Source: Lachnospiraceae bacterium
Lineage (GTDB): Bacteria > Bacillota > Clostridia > Lachnospirales > Lachnospiraceae
Assembly: GCA_017535945.1 (NCBI GenBank)
Contig: JAFXTJ010000103.1
Location: forward strand, 1-64,000
Direction of reading: 5' to 3'
Length of the DNA: 64,000 bases
How positions within the stretch are numbered: the stretch's first letter is position 1; each line of letters starts with the position of its first letter. Under the pieces are notes generated by a model. That model ran no database searches. It was not told where the DNA came from and saw only the letters and a program-made list of their open reading frames with translations. Position numbers and translations under genes: made by a program. Shown in pieces: positions 26,088-35,428 of the stretch.

Positions 26088-27707
26088 TTGGCTGAGAGGG
26101 AGAAAAGAAGGGGGAACAGGCACCGCGCGGACATGCTTGGGGTCCGCGGGGTCATCTGCGTGTCGATCCTCGCTGCGATGCCGATCCTGACGGTGCGCTT
26201 CGTGGCGGCGGACGCGGCGACGCTCCTGCTCGTCCCCACGGTTTTTCTGATCACGCTCTTCCTCGCGGGGGAGGTGGCATGGGAGAGGAATACCTACCGC
26301 GGCGTGAAGCAGCTGTTAAAGAATGACCGCAGGAGCGCGGCGCGCGAATACCGGACGCATATGTCGCTCTTCGGCGCCTTCATCGGGTTCGCCCTGACCA
26401 TGGCGGGCTTCATCCTGCAGCCGCTGCTGTACGGTGTGTACGCGGAGCGCGCGGGGAGCCGGTATTTCGTGCTCCTGATCCTGCCGGGCTTCATGCTGCT
26501 CGGAGCGACTGCCGCGAAAAGAGGTTATCTGAGGGCCAGCGGGGCCGGCGGCGAGGTGAGCTTCGTCCTGCTGCTGCAGAATGTCCTGCTGCTCGTTCTG
26601 CCCTGTGTATTCGGATTTTTCAGCACGCGCCACGGCATCAAGGTGGACGCGCTGCTGCTGACGGACCGCTACGCCGCGCTCTACGGTGCGGGCGGGATCC
26701 TGGTCGGCATCGATCTGGCGCTCTTTGTCTCCTGGCTCATCTGTTCCCTGATGCAGCTGGCTTTCCGTGCGCCGGACTTCTTTGCCGGGCGCAAGGACAG
26801 GGTCCGGGACTCCTATCAGCATTTCAGCGCGGAGGGGCTGATCCCGCTCCTGATCCTGCTCCTGCTGCTGTTTGATATCTGGCGGTACTGCCATATGCCG
26901 CTTGCGGAGGAGGAGACGGAGCTCGCGCATTTCCTCTCGCTCGGGAGGTATGCGGGGGCGGCACTGGCGCCGATGGTCTTTGCGGGGACGGTGCTCTGTC
27001 TCATCAATATGCGCAAGATCTATGAGATCCCCGTGCGGATCTACAAGGGAGACCGCGACAGGGCGTATGACCGGCTCGCGGATCTCGTACGCCACGGCGT
27101 GCTGGTCTCGATCCCGGTGGCGCTGCTTTGCAGTGCGCTGGCGACACCGCTGTCCTGGGTGCTGATCGGCAAGGCCGATGTGGAGGCGGCGGGGTTCCTC
27201 CGTCTGCAGATCCTCGCGGTCCCGCTCGTCACCTTTGCGATCATGCTGACCCTGCTCTTCATCAAGCTGGGCGGACTCCGGGCGGTCCTCATCGGCGGAG
27301 GGGCGAGCGGCATCGTCCATCTGGGGATCGTGATCTTTGCCTCGGGAGCCGGGGGCGGTATCAATGCTCAGATCGCGGCGCATCTCACGGGGCTCTTCCT
27401 GTATGATACGATCATCGGGCTGCTGCTCGCCGCGGTGCTCTCCTACAGCCAGGACTGGTTTTCCGGTGTGTTCGTCCCGTTTTTGTGCGCGGCGCTCGCT
27501 TCCCTGCCGCTTTATCTGCTTGCCTCCCTGCTGACGCGGGGTATCGGCGAGATCCTGACCATGATCCTGTTATCCATGGTCGGTCTGGTCCTGTATCTGT
27601 TCCTGATCACGCTCTTCCATGGCGTCACTGCGCAGGAACTGCGGAGGATCCCCGGCGGATTTCTTTTTGCCGGCTTCCTGGGTGGCGGCAGGGGCAGACG
27701 CAGATGA
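26088..27707 (+). CDS. MOP-superfamily polysaccharide flippase-like protein
   Basis: A very hydrophobic protein of 539 aa with about 14 predicted membrane helices, arranged in two halves with a charged loop near 235-250. The C-terminal half resembles the polysaccharide biosynthesis/MurJ-type transporter fold. Probable role: moving lipid-linked sugars across the membrane. The TTG start at 26088 has GGGAGAG about 12 nt upstream; a later ATG (about 26133) is possible. It overlaps the next gene by 4 bp. Confidence 0.7.
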   Translation: MAEREKRRGNRHRADMLGVRGVICVSILAAMPILTVRFVAADAATLLLVPTVFLITLFLAGEVAWERNTYRGVKQLLKNDRRSAAREYRTHMSLFGAFIGFALTMAGFILQPLLYGVYAERAGSRYFVLLILPGFMLLGATAAKRGYLRASGAGGEVSFVLLLQNVLLLVLPCVFGFFSTRHGIKVDALLLTDRYAALYGAGGILVGIDLALFVSWLICSLMQLAFRAPDFFAGRKDRVRDSYQHFSAEGLIPLLILLLLLFDIWRYCHMPLAEEETELAHFLSLGRYAGAALAPMVFAGTVLCLINMRKIYEIPVRIYKGDRDRAYDRLADLVRHGVLVSIPVALLCSALATPLSWVLIGKADVEAAGFLRLQILAVPLVTFAIMLTLLFIKLGGLRAVLIGGGASGIVHLGIVIFASGAGGGINAQIAAHLTGLFLYDTIIGLLLAAVLSYSQDWFSGVFVPFLCAALASLPLYLLASLLTRGIGEILTMILLSMVGLVLYLFLITLFHGVTAQELRRIPGGFLFAGFLGGGRGRRR

Positions 27708-29017
27708 GTGACAGGACCGTCCTGGTCTTCGGGGGCGGGCCGGCGGGGATGGCGGCTGCCATTGCCGCTGCGGCCGGCGGTGCGCGGGTGATCCTCACGG
27801 AGAAGACGGACCGCACCGGCAGGAAGCTCTCCATGACGGGGAACGGGCGCGGGAATCTCACCAACAGACATCTGCTCCCCGAAGCATATTCTTCCGAAGA
27901 TCCCGCGCGGATCGCTCCGCTTGCCCTGCGGGTCACGGCCGGGCAGCTGGAGGCTTTTTTTGTTTATACGGGTCTGCGGACGCGGGCCGAGGGAACGGCG
28001 GTCTATCCGCTCTCCGGTCAGGCCTCGGGCGTCGTCACCGTGCTTGATGCTGCCTGCAGGCGGCTCGGTGTCACGCTGCGCACGGGGTCGCAGCTGAAGA
28101 GGATCGAAGCGGAGGGAGACGGATTCCGCTGCGTCTGTTCCGACGGGGAGGTGCGCGGAGATGCCGTGATCCTCGCCACGGGCGGGATCGCCGGACCGGC
28201 GAGCTGCCGCGCCACGGGAGATGCCTATTATATCTGTGAACAGCTGGGGATCGCGTGCGCGCCGCGCAGGCCCGCGCTGGTGCCGCTGACGGCAGGGGAA
28301 CGGATCCTGCCCGGAGAGAACGGGGTGCGGGCGCGCGCTGCTGTTTCGTTCTACACCTTTCCCGCGGGAGCGGAGCTCCCGGAGAAAGAGGGCGAAGGGG
28401 ATTACCTGACCGGAGAGTACGGCGAGGTGCAGTTTGCGGGGGAAGTCCTCTCGGGGATCCCGGTACTGCAGGCTTCCGGCGCGGTCGGACGGGCCCTCGG
28501 GGAGGGCAGGCAGGTCATGGCCTATATCGATCTGTGCCCGGAATATTCCGCGGCCGAGTGGGCGGAGTGCCGGAATAAACTGGAAGAGACGGCGGACGGT
28601 GATCCGGAGACAGGGGCGCTTGCCCTTCTGTCCGGGATCGCGCATGATGCCGTAAACCGCGCGATCCTGCAGCGGCTGGGAGCGGGTGATCCGGACCGGA
28701 TCCGGATGGCGGATCTTGATGCCGGTGCGCGCGAACGTCTGTGGGCCTGTTACCGTGCGTTCCCGGTGCGCATCACCGGAGTCTGCGGCCCGGACAGGGC
28801 GCAGGTGACCGCGGGCGGTGTGCGGCTCACCGAGGTGGATGACGATCTGCAGGTCCGCCGGATCCCCGGGCTCTATATCGCCGGGGAATTGCTGGATATC
28901 GACGGACGCTGCGGCGGCTATAACCTGCATTGGGCTTTTGCGAGCGGTCTCATGGCCGGGACGCATGCCGCGACCGGCAGACGTTTTTCCGGGAGGATCG
29001 GGGATGCTCAGGATTGA
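27704..29017 (+). CDS. HI0933/YhiN-family FAD-dependent oxidoreductase
   Basis: A flavoprotein of 437 aa. The dinucleotide motif VLVFGGGPAGMAAAIAAAAG opens the protein, then KTDRTGRKLSMTGNGRGNLTN, the family hallmark, and the C-terminal GLYIAGELLDIDGRCGGYNLHWAFASG. Members include BaiN; the general reaction is unsettled and the substrate unknown. The start at 27704 overlaps the flippase stop (ATGA). It overlaps the next flavoprotein gene by 14 bp. Confidence 0.88.
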   Translation: MSDRTVLVFGGGPAGMAAAIAAAAGGARVILTEKTDRTGRKLSMTGNGRGNLTNRHLLPEAYSSEDPARIAPLALRVTAGQLEAFFVYTGLRTRAEGTAVYPLSGQASGVVTVLDAACRRLGVTLRTGSQLKRIEAEGDGFRCVCSDGEVRGDAVILATGGIAGPASCRATGDAYYICEQLGIACAPRRPALVPLTAGERILPGENGVRARAAVSFYTFPAGAELPEKEGEGDYLTGEYGEVQFAGEVLSGIPVLQASGAVGRALGEGRQVMAYIDLCPEYSAAEWAECRNKLEETADGDPETGALALLSGIAHDAVNRAILQRLGAGDPDRIRMADLDAGARERLWACYRAFPVRITGVCGPDRAQVTAGGVRLTEVDDDLQVRRIPGLYIAGELLDIDGRCGGYNLHWAFASGLMAGTHAATGRRFSGRIGDAQD

Positions 29018-30656
29018 CCAGGTGCGCCTCTCCTGTGAGCCGGAGCGGGAGAATGCAGAGGAGGAGCTGCGCCGGCGGCTGATCAGGAAGGCTGCAAGGA
29101 TCCTGAAGATCTCTCCCGGCGCGATCAATGCGCTCAGGATCTGCCGGCATGCGATCGATGCACGCAGGAAACCGGAGCTCGCCGATGTCTATACCGTGGA
29201 GGTGAAGACGGATGCAGCCACGGAGAAACGGATCCTCGCGGCACCGCCGGCGCATGTGACGGAGGCGCCCGTGCGGATGCCCTATGTGCTGTCGGAGTGC
29301 GGCGGGGAAGCGATGGAACACCGTCCCGTGGTGGCGGGGACCGGACCGGCGGGACTCTTCTGTGCGCTGACGCTGGCGCGGGCGTCCTACCGTCCCCTCG
29401 TCCTGGAACGCGGCGATGATCCGGATGAGAGAGATGCGCGGATCGCGGCCTTCCGCGACGGCGGTGTGCTGGATCCGGAGAGCAATGTGCAGTTCGGCGC
29501 CGGCGGCGCGGGGACTTATTCCGACGGGAAGCTCACGACGGGCGTGCGCGATCCCGCCGGTCTCGGGCAGGAGATCCTGCAGACCTTTGTCCGCATGGGG
29601 GCGCCGGAGGACATCCTGACAGAAGCCATGCCCCATATCGGGACAGATGTGCTGGGGCGGGTGGTCAGAGGGATCCTCGACGAGATCCGGTCGCTGGGAG
29701 GAGAGATCCGGTTCCGGACGAGACTGGAAGGTATCCGGACGGGCGCGGACGGCGCACTGTGCGGGATCGGGACTTCGGACGGCGATATCGCGGCACGTGT
29801 ACTGGTCGCGGCGCTCGGCCACAGCGCGAGAGATACGCTGCAGTCCCTGCAGCGCTCGGGGATCGCGATGGAGCAGAAGGCCTTTGCGGTCGGTTACCGC
29901 GTGGCCCATCCGCAGGAGATGATCGACCGGGCACAGTACGGCAGAGTCTCCGGCGGGCCGCTGCCTGCGGCGGCCTATAAGCTGACGCACATGCCGGAGG
30001 GCGGCCGCGGCGTCTATTCCTTCTGCATGTGCCCGGGAGGACGAATCATCAACGCCTCCTCGGAGCCCGGATATCTGTGCGTCAACGGGATGAGCGAGCA
30101 CGCAAGAGACGGCGCCTATGCGAACAGTGCGGTCGTCGTCACCGTGACACCCGCGGATTACGCGTCGGATGGCGATCCGCTGGCCGGTGTGGCCTTTCAG
30201 AGGCGGCTGGAGCGGGCGGCTTATCTGGCGGGAGACGGGCGGATCCCGGTGGCCTGTCTGGGAGATCTGGCCGCGCGGTCGGGAGACGATTCGTTCGGGA
30301 AACCGGGCGGACCGCGCCCCGTGCGGATCGAGGAGGCGTTTTTCGGAGACGGCTTCCGGGAGGCGGATCTCACGGGGATCCTGCCGGCGGAGCTTCGGAC
30401 ACCGATCCTGTCCGCGATGCATGTCTTCGGCAGAAGGATCCGCGGCTTTGATGCGCCGGAGACGCTCTTTGTCGGTGTGGAGAGCAGGACTTCCTCTCCC
30501 GTGCGCCTGCTGCGGGCGGAGAACGGCACATCGCTCTCCTGCGACGGATTCTACCCCTGCGGGGAAGGTGCGGGCTATGCGGGCGGCATCATGTCCGCCG
30601 CCATGGACGGGATCCGCACGGCGGAGCAGATCATCCGGAGGTATGCGAGACCGTGA
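29004..30656 (+). CDS. FAD-dependent dehydrogenase (large YtfP-like flavoprotein)
   Basis: A protein of 550 aa. The first 90 residues are a small alpha/beta domain with a basic LRRRLIRKAARIL helix. Then comes the FAD motif VVAGTGPAGLFCALTLARAS, followed by VQFGAGGAGTYSDGKLTTG and the C-terminal FYPCGEGAGYAGGIMSAAMDG. This is a common but poorly studied flavoprotein of Firmicutes. I start at 29004 since GGGAGG (28991-28996) is 7 nt upstream; the earlier reading is the upstream gene's shadow. Confidence 0.88.
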   Translation: MLRIDQVRLSCEPERENAEEELRRRLIRKAARILKISPGAINALRICRHAIDARRKPELADVYTVEVKTDAATEKRILAAPPAHVTEAPVRMPYVLSECGGEAMEHRPVVAGTGPAGLFCALTLARASYRPLVLERGDDPDERDARIAAFRDGGVLDPESNVQFGAGGAGTYSDGKLTTGVRDPAGLGQEILQTFVRMGAPEDILTEAMPHIGTDVLGRVVRGILDEIRSLGGEIRFRTRLEGIRTGADGALCGIGTSDGDIAARVLVAALGHSARDTLQSLQRSGIAMEQKAFAVGYRVAHPQEMIDRAQYGRVSGGPLPAAAYKLTHMPEGGRGVYSFCMCPGGRIINASSEPGYLCVNGMSEHARDGAYANSAVVVTVTPADYASDGDPLAGVAFQRRLERAAYLAGDGRIPVACLGDLAARSGDDSFGKPGGPRPVRIEEAFFGDGFREADLTGILPAELRTPILSAMHVFGRRIRGFDAPETLFVGVESRTSSPVRLLRAENGTSLSCDGFYPCGEGAGYAGGIMSAAMDGIRTAEQIIRRYARP

Positions 30657-31300
30657 CCAAGGAGGAACTGCGGGAACGGGCGCTGGCTGCGCGGGATGCG
30701 CTGACGGAGCAGGAGCGCGCCGCGAAGGATGCACTGCTCCTGGAAAAGCTTCTCGGGGAACCGCTGTGGCGGCAGTCCGGCCGGATCCTCCTCTATCTCT
30801 CGAGAGGGACGGAGGCGGGGACGCGCAGGATCGCTGAAGCGGCACTGTCCGCGGGAAAACGCGTCTACGCGCCGGTGATCACGGACAGGGAGCAGCACAT
30901 CATGGAGTTTCATGAGCTGGCTTCCACCGCGGAGGTGCGGCCGGGGGCTTTCGGGATCGATGAGCCCGCCGGAGGGGGACGGTTTGATCCCGCGGATCCC
31001 GCGCAGGCTGAGGACGCGCTGATGCTCCTGCCCGGAGCGGCTTTCCATACGGACGGCAGCAGGATCGGATACGGCGGCGGATATTATGACCGGTATCTTG
31101 CAAAAGCGGATTTGAAGAACCGGGTCGGAATATGCTATGATTGTCAGGTGACCGGTGCGGAGTCGGGTGAGCATTTCCCGCAGGAGGAAACGGACCGGCG
31201 TGTGGAGGTCATCGTGACGGAGAAGCGGACGATCCGCTGCGGCACGGAGGCCGGACCGGAGGGAGGGTCCGGAACCGGGATGCAGGATCCGTTGTTTTGA
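30653..31300 (+). CDS. 5-formyltetrahydrofolate cyclo-ligase
   Basis: A protein of 215 aa. ATP-dependent conversion of 5-formyl-THF to 5,10-methenyl-THF, which clears an inhibitor of GlyA. The family motif LLPGAAFHTDGSRIGYGGG and then YYDRYLA is intact, and the early Arg/Lys region is present. The GTG start overlaps the previous stop (GTGA). It ends with a non-conserved Gly-rich tail of about 25 residues. It is the last gene of the operon; a weak hairpin follows. Confidence 0.92.
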   Translation: MTKEELRERALAARDALTEQERAAKDALLLEKLLGEPLWRQSGRILLYLSRGTEAGTRRIAEAALSAGKRVYAPVITDREQHIMEFHELASTAEVRPGAFGIDEPAGGGRFDPADPAQAEDALMLLPGAAFHTDGSRIGYGGGYYDRYLAKADLKNRVGICYDCQVTGAESGEHFPQEETDRRVEVIVTEKRTIRCGTEAGPEGGSGTGMQDPLF

Positions 31301-31340
31301 GGGACCGGTATAACCGAATTGACGGATTATCGTAATTCGA

Positions 31341-31368
31341 AAAACGACAATACGAGTATTATCGTTTT
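31341..31368 (+). terminator. Possible terminator at the end of the rlmH-phoH-ybeY operon
   Basis: AAAACGA and TCGTTTT pair, with an inner AATA/TATT and a CGAG loop; one C-A mismatch. AT-rich and without a long U-tract beyond the stem. Confidence 0.45.
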
Positions 31369-32026
31369 AATGTAACATAATATAACGAAATAAAGAGTAA
31401 TATCAAAATATAGATAATTAAATATCGAAAAAGCATAAATATATGATATAACAAGCTGAATATGTCGAAATAAAGATAATAATTGATATTGCGACTACGA
31501 GTACTCGGAATAAAGTACATAATTGATATTACGACTACAAATTATCGGTATAACAACAACAAAGTACAAAATAACGATTAAACATATGCGTAATAACAAA
31601 TAATATCCAAATAACGTAATTATAATTGTGAAAATATCGTAAATATGCGATATAACAAAATGCAATTAACGGAATACAGAATATAAACGACAAAGCGATA
31701 TCAGATGAACGAAAACATATAAATGCACGATAAATAAGCAAAACATAACCGATATAGCGCAAATACATGCAATATCGTGATAAAGAATACGAAATATAGA
31801 ATATAATCGAAATAGAGAATAGACAGAAACGAAATATTGAATATATCATAATGCAGTTAAATCAATCACGAAATATCGGTAATATGCGGCATACAATAAA
31901 GAAATAGTCGAAATATAGATAATAAACGTAATTAAAATATTTCGCATACGATATACTGATAACGACCAAGATAACGAACAAAAACAAACGGAATAACGGA
32001 CAGGAAAACCAAAACACTGACTTACT
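31369..32026 (+). other. AT-rich, A-biased spacer with CpG enrichment and no gene
   Basis: About 660 bp with low GC inside a GC-rich chromosome. G and C occur very often as the dinucleotide CG (about 35 counted by hand), inside short words such as CGAAATA, ATATCG and TAACG. Two 46-bp-spaced copies share AATTGATATTNCGACTAC (near 31480 and 31521). No RNA gene or clear promoter set could be singled out because TATAAT-like words are everywhere. Leftward open frames of 104 and 92 codons here look like a side effect of the composition. Confidence 0.6.
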
Positions 32027-33058
32027 ATGGCGAACAGGGACTGGACAAGCATTAAAGAAGAGATGATCGAAACGGAGGAGCTCATGGAACGGGAGGGCCT
32101 CCGCATGCGCATGCACGGCAGCATGAGTGTCCGCTACGATGAAGAGACGATCTTCTTCGCCGGAGATGTGCTGCGGGGAGCACCTTTCACACAGGGACAG
32201 ATCCGGCGGCTGAAGCTCAAGCGCATTAAGAATATGGCCGCGGTCCATGCCACGATCTATAAGATGCGTCCGGATGTGAATGCCGTTGTCTTCACGAGAC
32301 AGTGCTGCGGCTCCACACTCGGGATCCTCAAGCAGGACGGCCTGGCAGCGGAGGATGAACAGGGCAATCTCCTGAAAATCCGCGTGGTCCCCTTTGTCCT
32401 GCCCGGCTCCGATGCCCAGCGCGCCCATGTGCGCAGGCTTGCAGCCAAGGAAAAGGACCTGGGGATCCTCATCACGGCCAATCACGGAGTGCTGGCTTTC
32501 GGACCGACGCTCCGCGATGCGTTCGCTTCGGCGCTGACGCTGGAACGTTTCGGGCAGCTGTATCTCGAGCAGCTGGCGCACACGGATCTGGTTTGCGGCG
32601 TGGAGCACGGCTATGACAGCGTGAGAGAGGGGAGCGGGATCCGGTTTGAAGCAGATCCGCCTGCGCGGGTGAGGAAGATCCATGAGACGATCTACGCCGC
32701 GCGTCCGGATGTGCGCGCCATTGTGCACAACAAGAGCAGGGCGGCAGCGACGGTTTCCCGGATCTGCGAGCGGCTCTATCCGCTGTTTGACGATCAGGTG
32801 CGCCTGGCGGGCGGCGGTGTGCCGATCCCGGACGGCAGGAACGGAGAGAACACGCGTGACGGCATCTATGTCTCGCAGGGGAGCAATGTGTCCTTCTGCA
32901 GGGACGACGGTGCGTATTGTTACGGACGCAGCAGAACGCAGGCACATTTTATCGCGGAATCCGTGGAAAAGGCCTGCATCGCGCAGATCGCAGCGGCCCG
33001 GATGGAAGGCGCGCATGTGCTCGGGGCGAGGGATGTGCGGCGTCTGCAGAGGATGTGA
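32027..33058 (+). CDS. Duplicated class II aldolase-like protein without full zinc sites
   Basis: A protein of 343 aa made of two aldolase/adducin-like lobes. Lobe 1 (about 10-190) has HATIYKMRPDVNAVVFTR, where the family's HTH zinc pair is Phe and Arg, but keeps the third ligand in ANHGVLAFG. Lobe 2 (about 212-325) has HETIYAARPDVRAIVHNK, keeping one His, and CRDDGAYCYG in place of NHG. Neither lobe has a complete metal site, so classical aldol chemistry is doubtful. The lactonase-like gene follows 59 bp later, so a link to sugar acid metabolism is possible. No strong ribosome site lies in the A-rich leader. Confidence 0.75.
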   Translation: MANRDWTSIKEEMIETEELMEREGLRMRMHGSMSVRYDEETIFFAGDVLRGAPFTQGQIRRLKLKRIKNMAAVHATIYKMRPDVNAVVFTRQCCGSTLGILKQDGLAAEDEQGNLLKIRVVPFVLPGSDAQRAHVRRLAAKEKDLGILITANHGVLAFGPTLRDAFASALTLERFGQLYLEQLAHTDLVCGVEHGYDSVREGSGIRFEADPPARVRKIHETIYAARPDVRAIVHNKSRAAATVSRICERLYPLFDDQVRLAGGGVPIPDGRNGENTRDGIYVSQGSNVSFCRDDGAYCYGRSRTQAHFIAESVEKACIAQIAAARMEGAHVLGARDVRRLQRM

Positions 33059-33117
33059 ACCGTACGGCGGTGCGGAGAGAGCAAAGGGGCAACCGGCGGG
33101 AATAAGGGAGGCATGAC

Positions 33118-34194
33118 ATGGCAGCAGCAAAGAAGTATGTGGCGTATGTGTCGAGTTACACGATCGGGTCGGAGGACAACAACGGGATCCGGGTCTATGA
33201 TGTCGACCTGAAGAACGGGCGGATGAAGGAGAAGGAGCAGGTGGAGATCACCAACTCCTCGTATCTGCGTGTCTCCCACAACGGGAAGTATCTGTATTCC
33301 ATCACGGATCTGGGCGTGGAGTCCTATCTGATCGAGCCGGACGGGAAGCTCACCCTCATCAACAAGGCCTCCATCAACGGCATGCGCGGCTGCTATCTCT
33401 ATACGGATTACAAGGATGAGTTCCTCTTCAGCGCGGGCTACCACGACGGCAAGGTGACGGTCCTGCGCCTGAATCCGGACGGGAGCATCGGCGAGATCAC
33501 GGACGAGATCTACCACAAGGGGCTGGGAACAGCGGCCTGGCGCAATTTCAGACCGCATGTGCAATGCGTCAAGATGACGAGGGACAACCGCTTTCTCCTC
33601 GCCTGCGATCTGGGTCTCGACCGGGTGAATGTCTATACGCTGGATCATGTGACCGGGAAGCTCAAGGAAACGGATATCATCCACTGCGATCAGGAATCGG
33701 CGCCGCGGCATATGCAGTTCTCCAAGGACGGGCGCTTCCTCTACATCGTGCATGAGCAGAAGAGGGCTGTGGATGTGTGGAGCTATACGGTGTCCGAAAA
33801 CGGGATCCCGGATTTCGAACGGATCCAGTCCATCCCCACCATCAAGGATACGGATGTGCTCGGTGTATCCGCCTGCGCACTGAAATTCTCCGAGGATTTC
33901 AAATATCTGATCACGTCAAACGCGGGTGAGAACAGCGTGACGGTCTTTGATGTGGATAAGAAAACGGGGATGCTCACGATGAACACGTCTCTTCCCATCG
34001 CGGGAGAGTATCCCAAGGATGCGGCGCTGATGCCGGATGACAAGCATCTGGTGAGCCTGAATCACGAATCGAATACGATGACCTTCTTCCATTTTCATCC
34101 CGATGCCCATACGCTGGTCATGAACGGGCCGGAGATGAAGGTCAATCAGCCCAACTGCATCATCTTCTACGAATTGCCGCGCAGATCCGAATAG
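33118..34194 (+). CDS. Lactonase-family seven-bladed beta-propeller protein
   Basis: A protein of 358 aa. Repeated blade motifs of the PF10282 lactonase family are seen, e.g. SYLRVSHNGKYLYSITD, NFRPHVQCVKMTRDNRFLLACD and APRHMQFSKDGRFLYIVHE. Homologues such as Pgl hydrolyse 6-phosphogluconolactone. No signal peptide. GGGAGG precedes the ATG. Its 3' end overlaps that of convergent aroC by 28 bp. Confidence 0.85.
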   Translation: MAAAKKYVAYVSSYTIGSEDNNGIRVYDVDLKNGRMKEKEQVEITNSSYLRVSHNGKYLYSITDLGVESYLIEPDGKLTLINKASINGMRGCYLYTDYKDEFLFSAGYHDGKVTVLRLNPDGSIGEITDEIYHKGLGTAAWRNFRPHVQCVKMTRDNRFLLACDLGLDRVNVYTLDHVTGKLKETDIIHCDQESAPRHMQFSKDGRFLYIVHEQKRAVDVWSYTVSENGIPDFERIQSIPTIKDTDVLGVSACALKFSEDFKYLITSNAGENSVTVFDVDKKTGMLTMNTSLPIAGEYPKDAALMPDDKHLVSLNHESNTMTFFHFHPDAHTLVMNGPEMKVNQPNCIIFYELPRRSE

Positions 34195-35294
34195 AAATCC
34201 GCGATCCGGTCCGCCCGGGCGCTCATGTTGACGAGCAGGGCATCGAGCACCGTGATGGCGCACATGCTCTCGACAACGACCACGGCGCGCGGGACGACGC
34301 AGGGGTCATGGCGCCCCTGCACGGCGATCTTCGCCGCTTCATGCGCCGTGTTCACGGTGTCCTGTTCCCCCGCAACGGAAGGAGTCGGTTTGAAATGTGC
34401 ACGGACGATCACGGGTGAGCCGTCGCTGATGCCTCCCAGGATCCCGCCGGCGTGATTCGTGCGCTTGGTGACGCCGCCGCGGCCATCCGGAAGGAACGCG
34501 TCGTTGTTCTCCGAGCCTGTGTGCATCGCTGCCTGTATCCCGTCGCCGATCTCGACCGCCTTTACCGCGCCGATCGACATGACGGCCTGCGCGAGACGCG
34601 CGTCCAGTTTGTCAAATACGGGGTCGCCGATGCCGGCGGGCAGTCCTGTCACCGTGCATACCACCACACCGCCTGCGGAATCTCCGCGGGCGTGACATTC
34701 CTCAATATAGGCTTTGGCCCGTTCATCCGCTGCGGGATCGGGCATCCCCGTGGCGGAAGAGGCGACAAGCGCCCGGTCCACGGGATCTTCCGGCTGTACG
34801 GAAGCAGTGACGGGGCCGATGGAAGCGGTGTAAGCCGTGCAGGTCACACCGAGCATTTCAAGCAGCTGCATGCACAGGGCGCCTGCCGCGACGCGTGCCG
34901 CGGTCTCCCTGCCGGAGGAACGGCCGCCTCCGCGGTAGTCGCGGAAGCCGTATTTCGCATCAAAACCGTAATCCGCGTGACCGGGACGGTAGAGATCCCG
35001 GATCGCTTCGTAGTCTGATGAACGCTGGGAGGTATTGCGGATGAGCATGGCGACCGGTGCGCCGGTCGTGCGCCCGTCGAAGACGCCGGAGAGGATCTCG
35101 ACCGCGTCCGCTTCGCTGCGGCTCGTGGTGACGGAGGAGGTGCCGGGGCGCCTGCGGTCCATATAGGGCCGGATCAATTCGGGCGTGAGCGCCACGCCGG
35201 CCGGAAAACCGTCGATCACGACCCCGAAGGCCGCACCGTGGGATTCTCCAAAGGTGCTGATCTGCAAGAGCTTACCAAATACGGAACCGGCCAT
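34167..35294 (-). CDS. aroC: Chorismate synthase
   Basis: A protein of 375 aa. Removes phosphate from EPSP to make chorismate, with reduced FMN. Signatures are FGESHGAAFGVVIDGFPAG near the start, RRPGTSSVTTSRSEAD, and DYRGGGRSSGRETAARVAAG. I start at MAGSVFG (35294) because GGAGGTG stands 6 nt before it. It is monocistronic here, and its end overlaps the lactonase gene tail to tail. Length is normal. Confidence 0.96.
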   Translation of the reverse strand: MAGSVFGKLLQISTFGESHGAAFGVVIDGFPAGVALTPELIRPYMDRRRPGTSSVTTSRSEADAVEILSGVFDGRTTGAPVAMLIRNTSQRSSDYEAIRDLYRPGHADYGFDAKYGFRDYRGGGRSSGRETAARVAAGALCMQLLEMLGVTCTAYTASIGPVTASVQPEDPVDRALVASSATGMPDPAADERAKAYIEECHARGDSAGGVVVCTVTGLPAGIGDPVFDKLDARLAQAVMSIGAVKAVEIGDGIQAAMHTGSENNDAFLPDGRGGVTKRTNHAGGILGGISDGSPVIVRAHFKPTPSVAGEQDTVNTAHEAAKIAVQGRHDPCVVPRAVVVVESMCAITVLDALLVNMSARADRIADFYSDLRGNS

Positions 35295-35386
35295 TTTGTT
35301 CACCTCCAATATCATGCATTTTATCAGATTTCCCGTTGTTTCCAATACTTTTTTGCATTTTTGCTGGCTTTTTAGCGGAATTCCTG

Positions 35387-35392
35387 TATAAT
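35387..35392 (+). promoter_or_regulatory. -10 element before the VanY-type gene
   Basis: TATAAT directly preceded by TG. No convincing -35. It lies 37 bp before the start codon. Confidence 0.45.
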
Positions 35393-35428
35393 ATTATGGA
35401 TTGTCGGCCGATTTCACGAGGAACAGAT

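Noticed and set aside
28950..30845. 631-codon minus-strand frame (and the similar long ones at 22883-24376, 27512-29128 and 41261-42940)
   Set aside because: Antisense to well-supported genes, no motif, no ribosome site; caused by codon bias.
31535..32124. Two adjoining minus-strand frames of 104 and 92 codons with Ile/Tyr/Phe-rich products
   Set aside because: They cover the AT-rich spacer, have no ribosome site and a composition that simply mirrors the DNA; the second runs into the aldolase-like gene.
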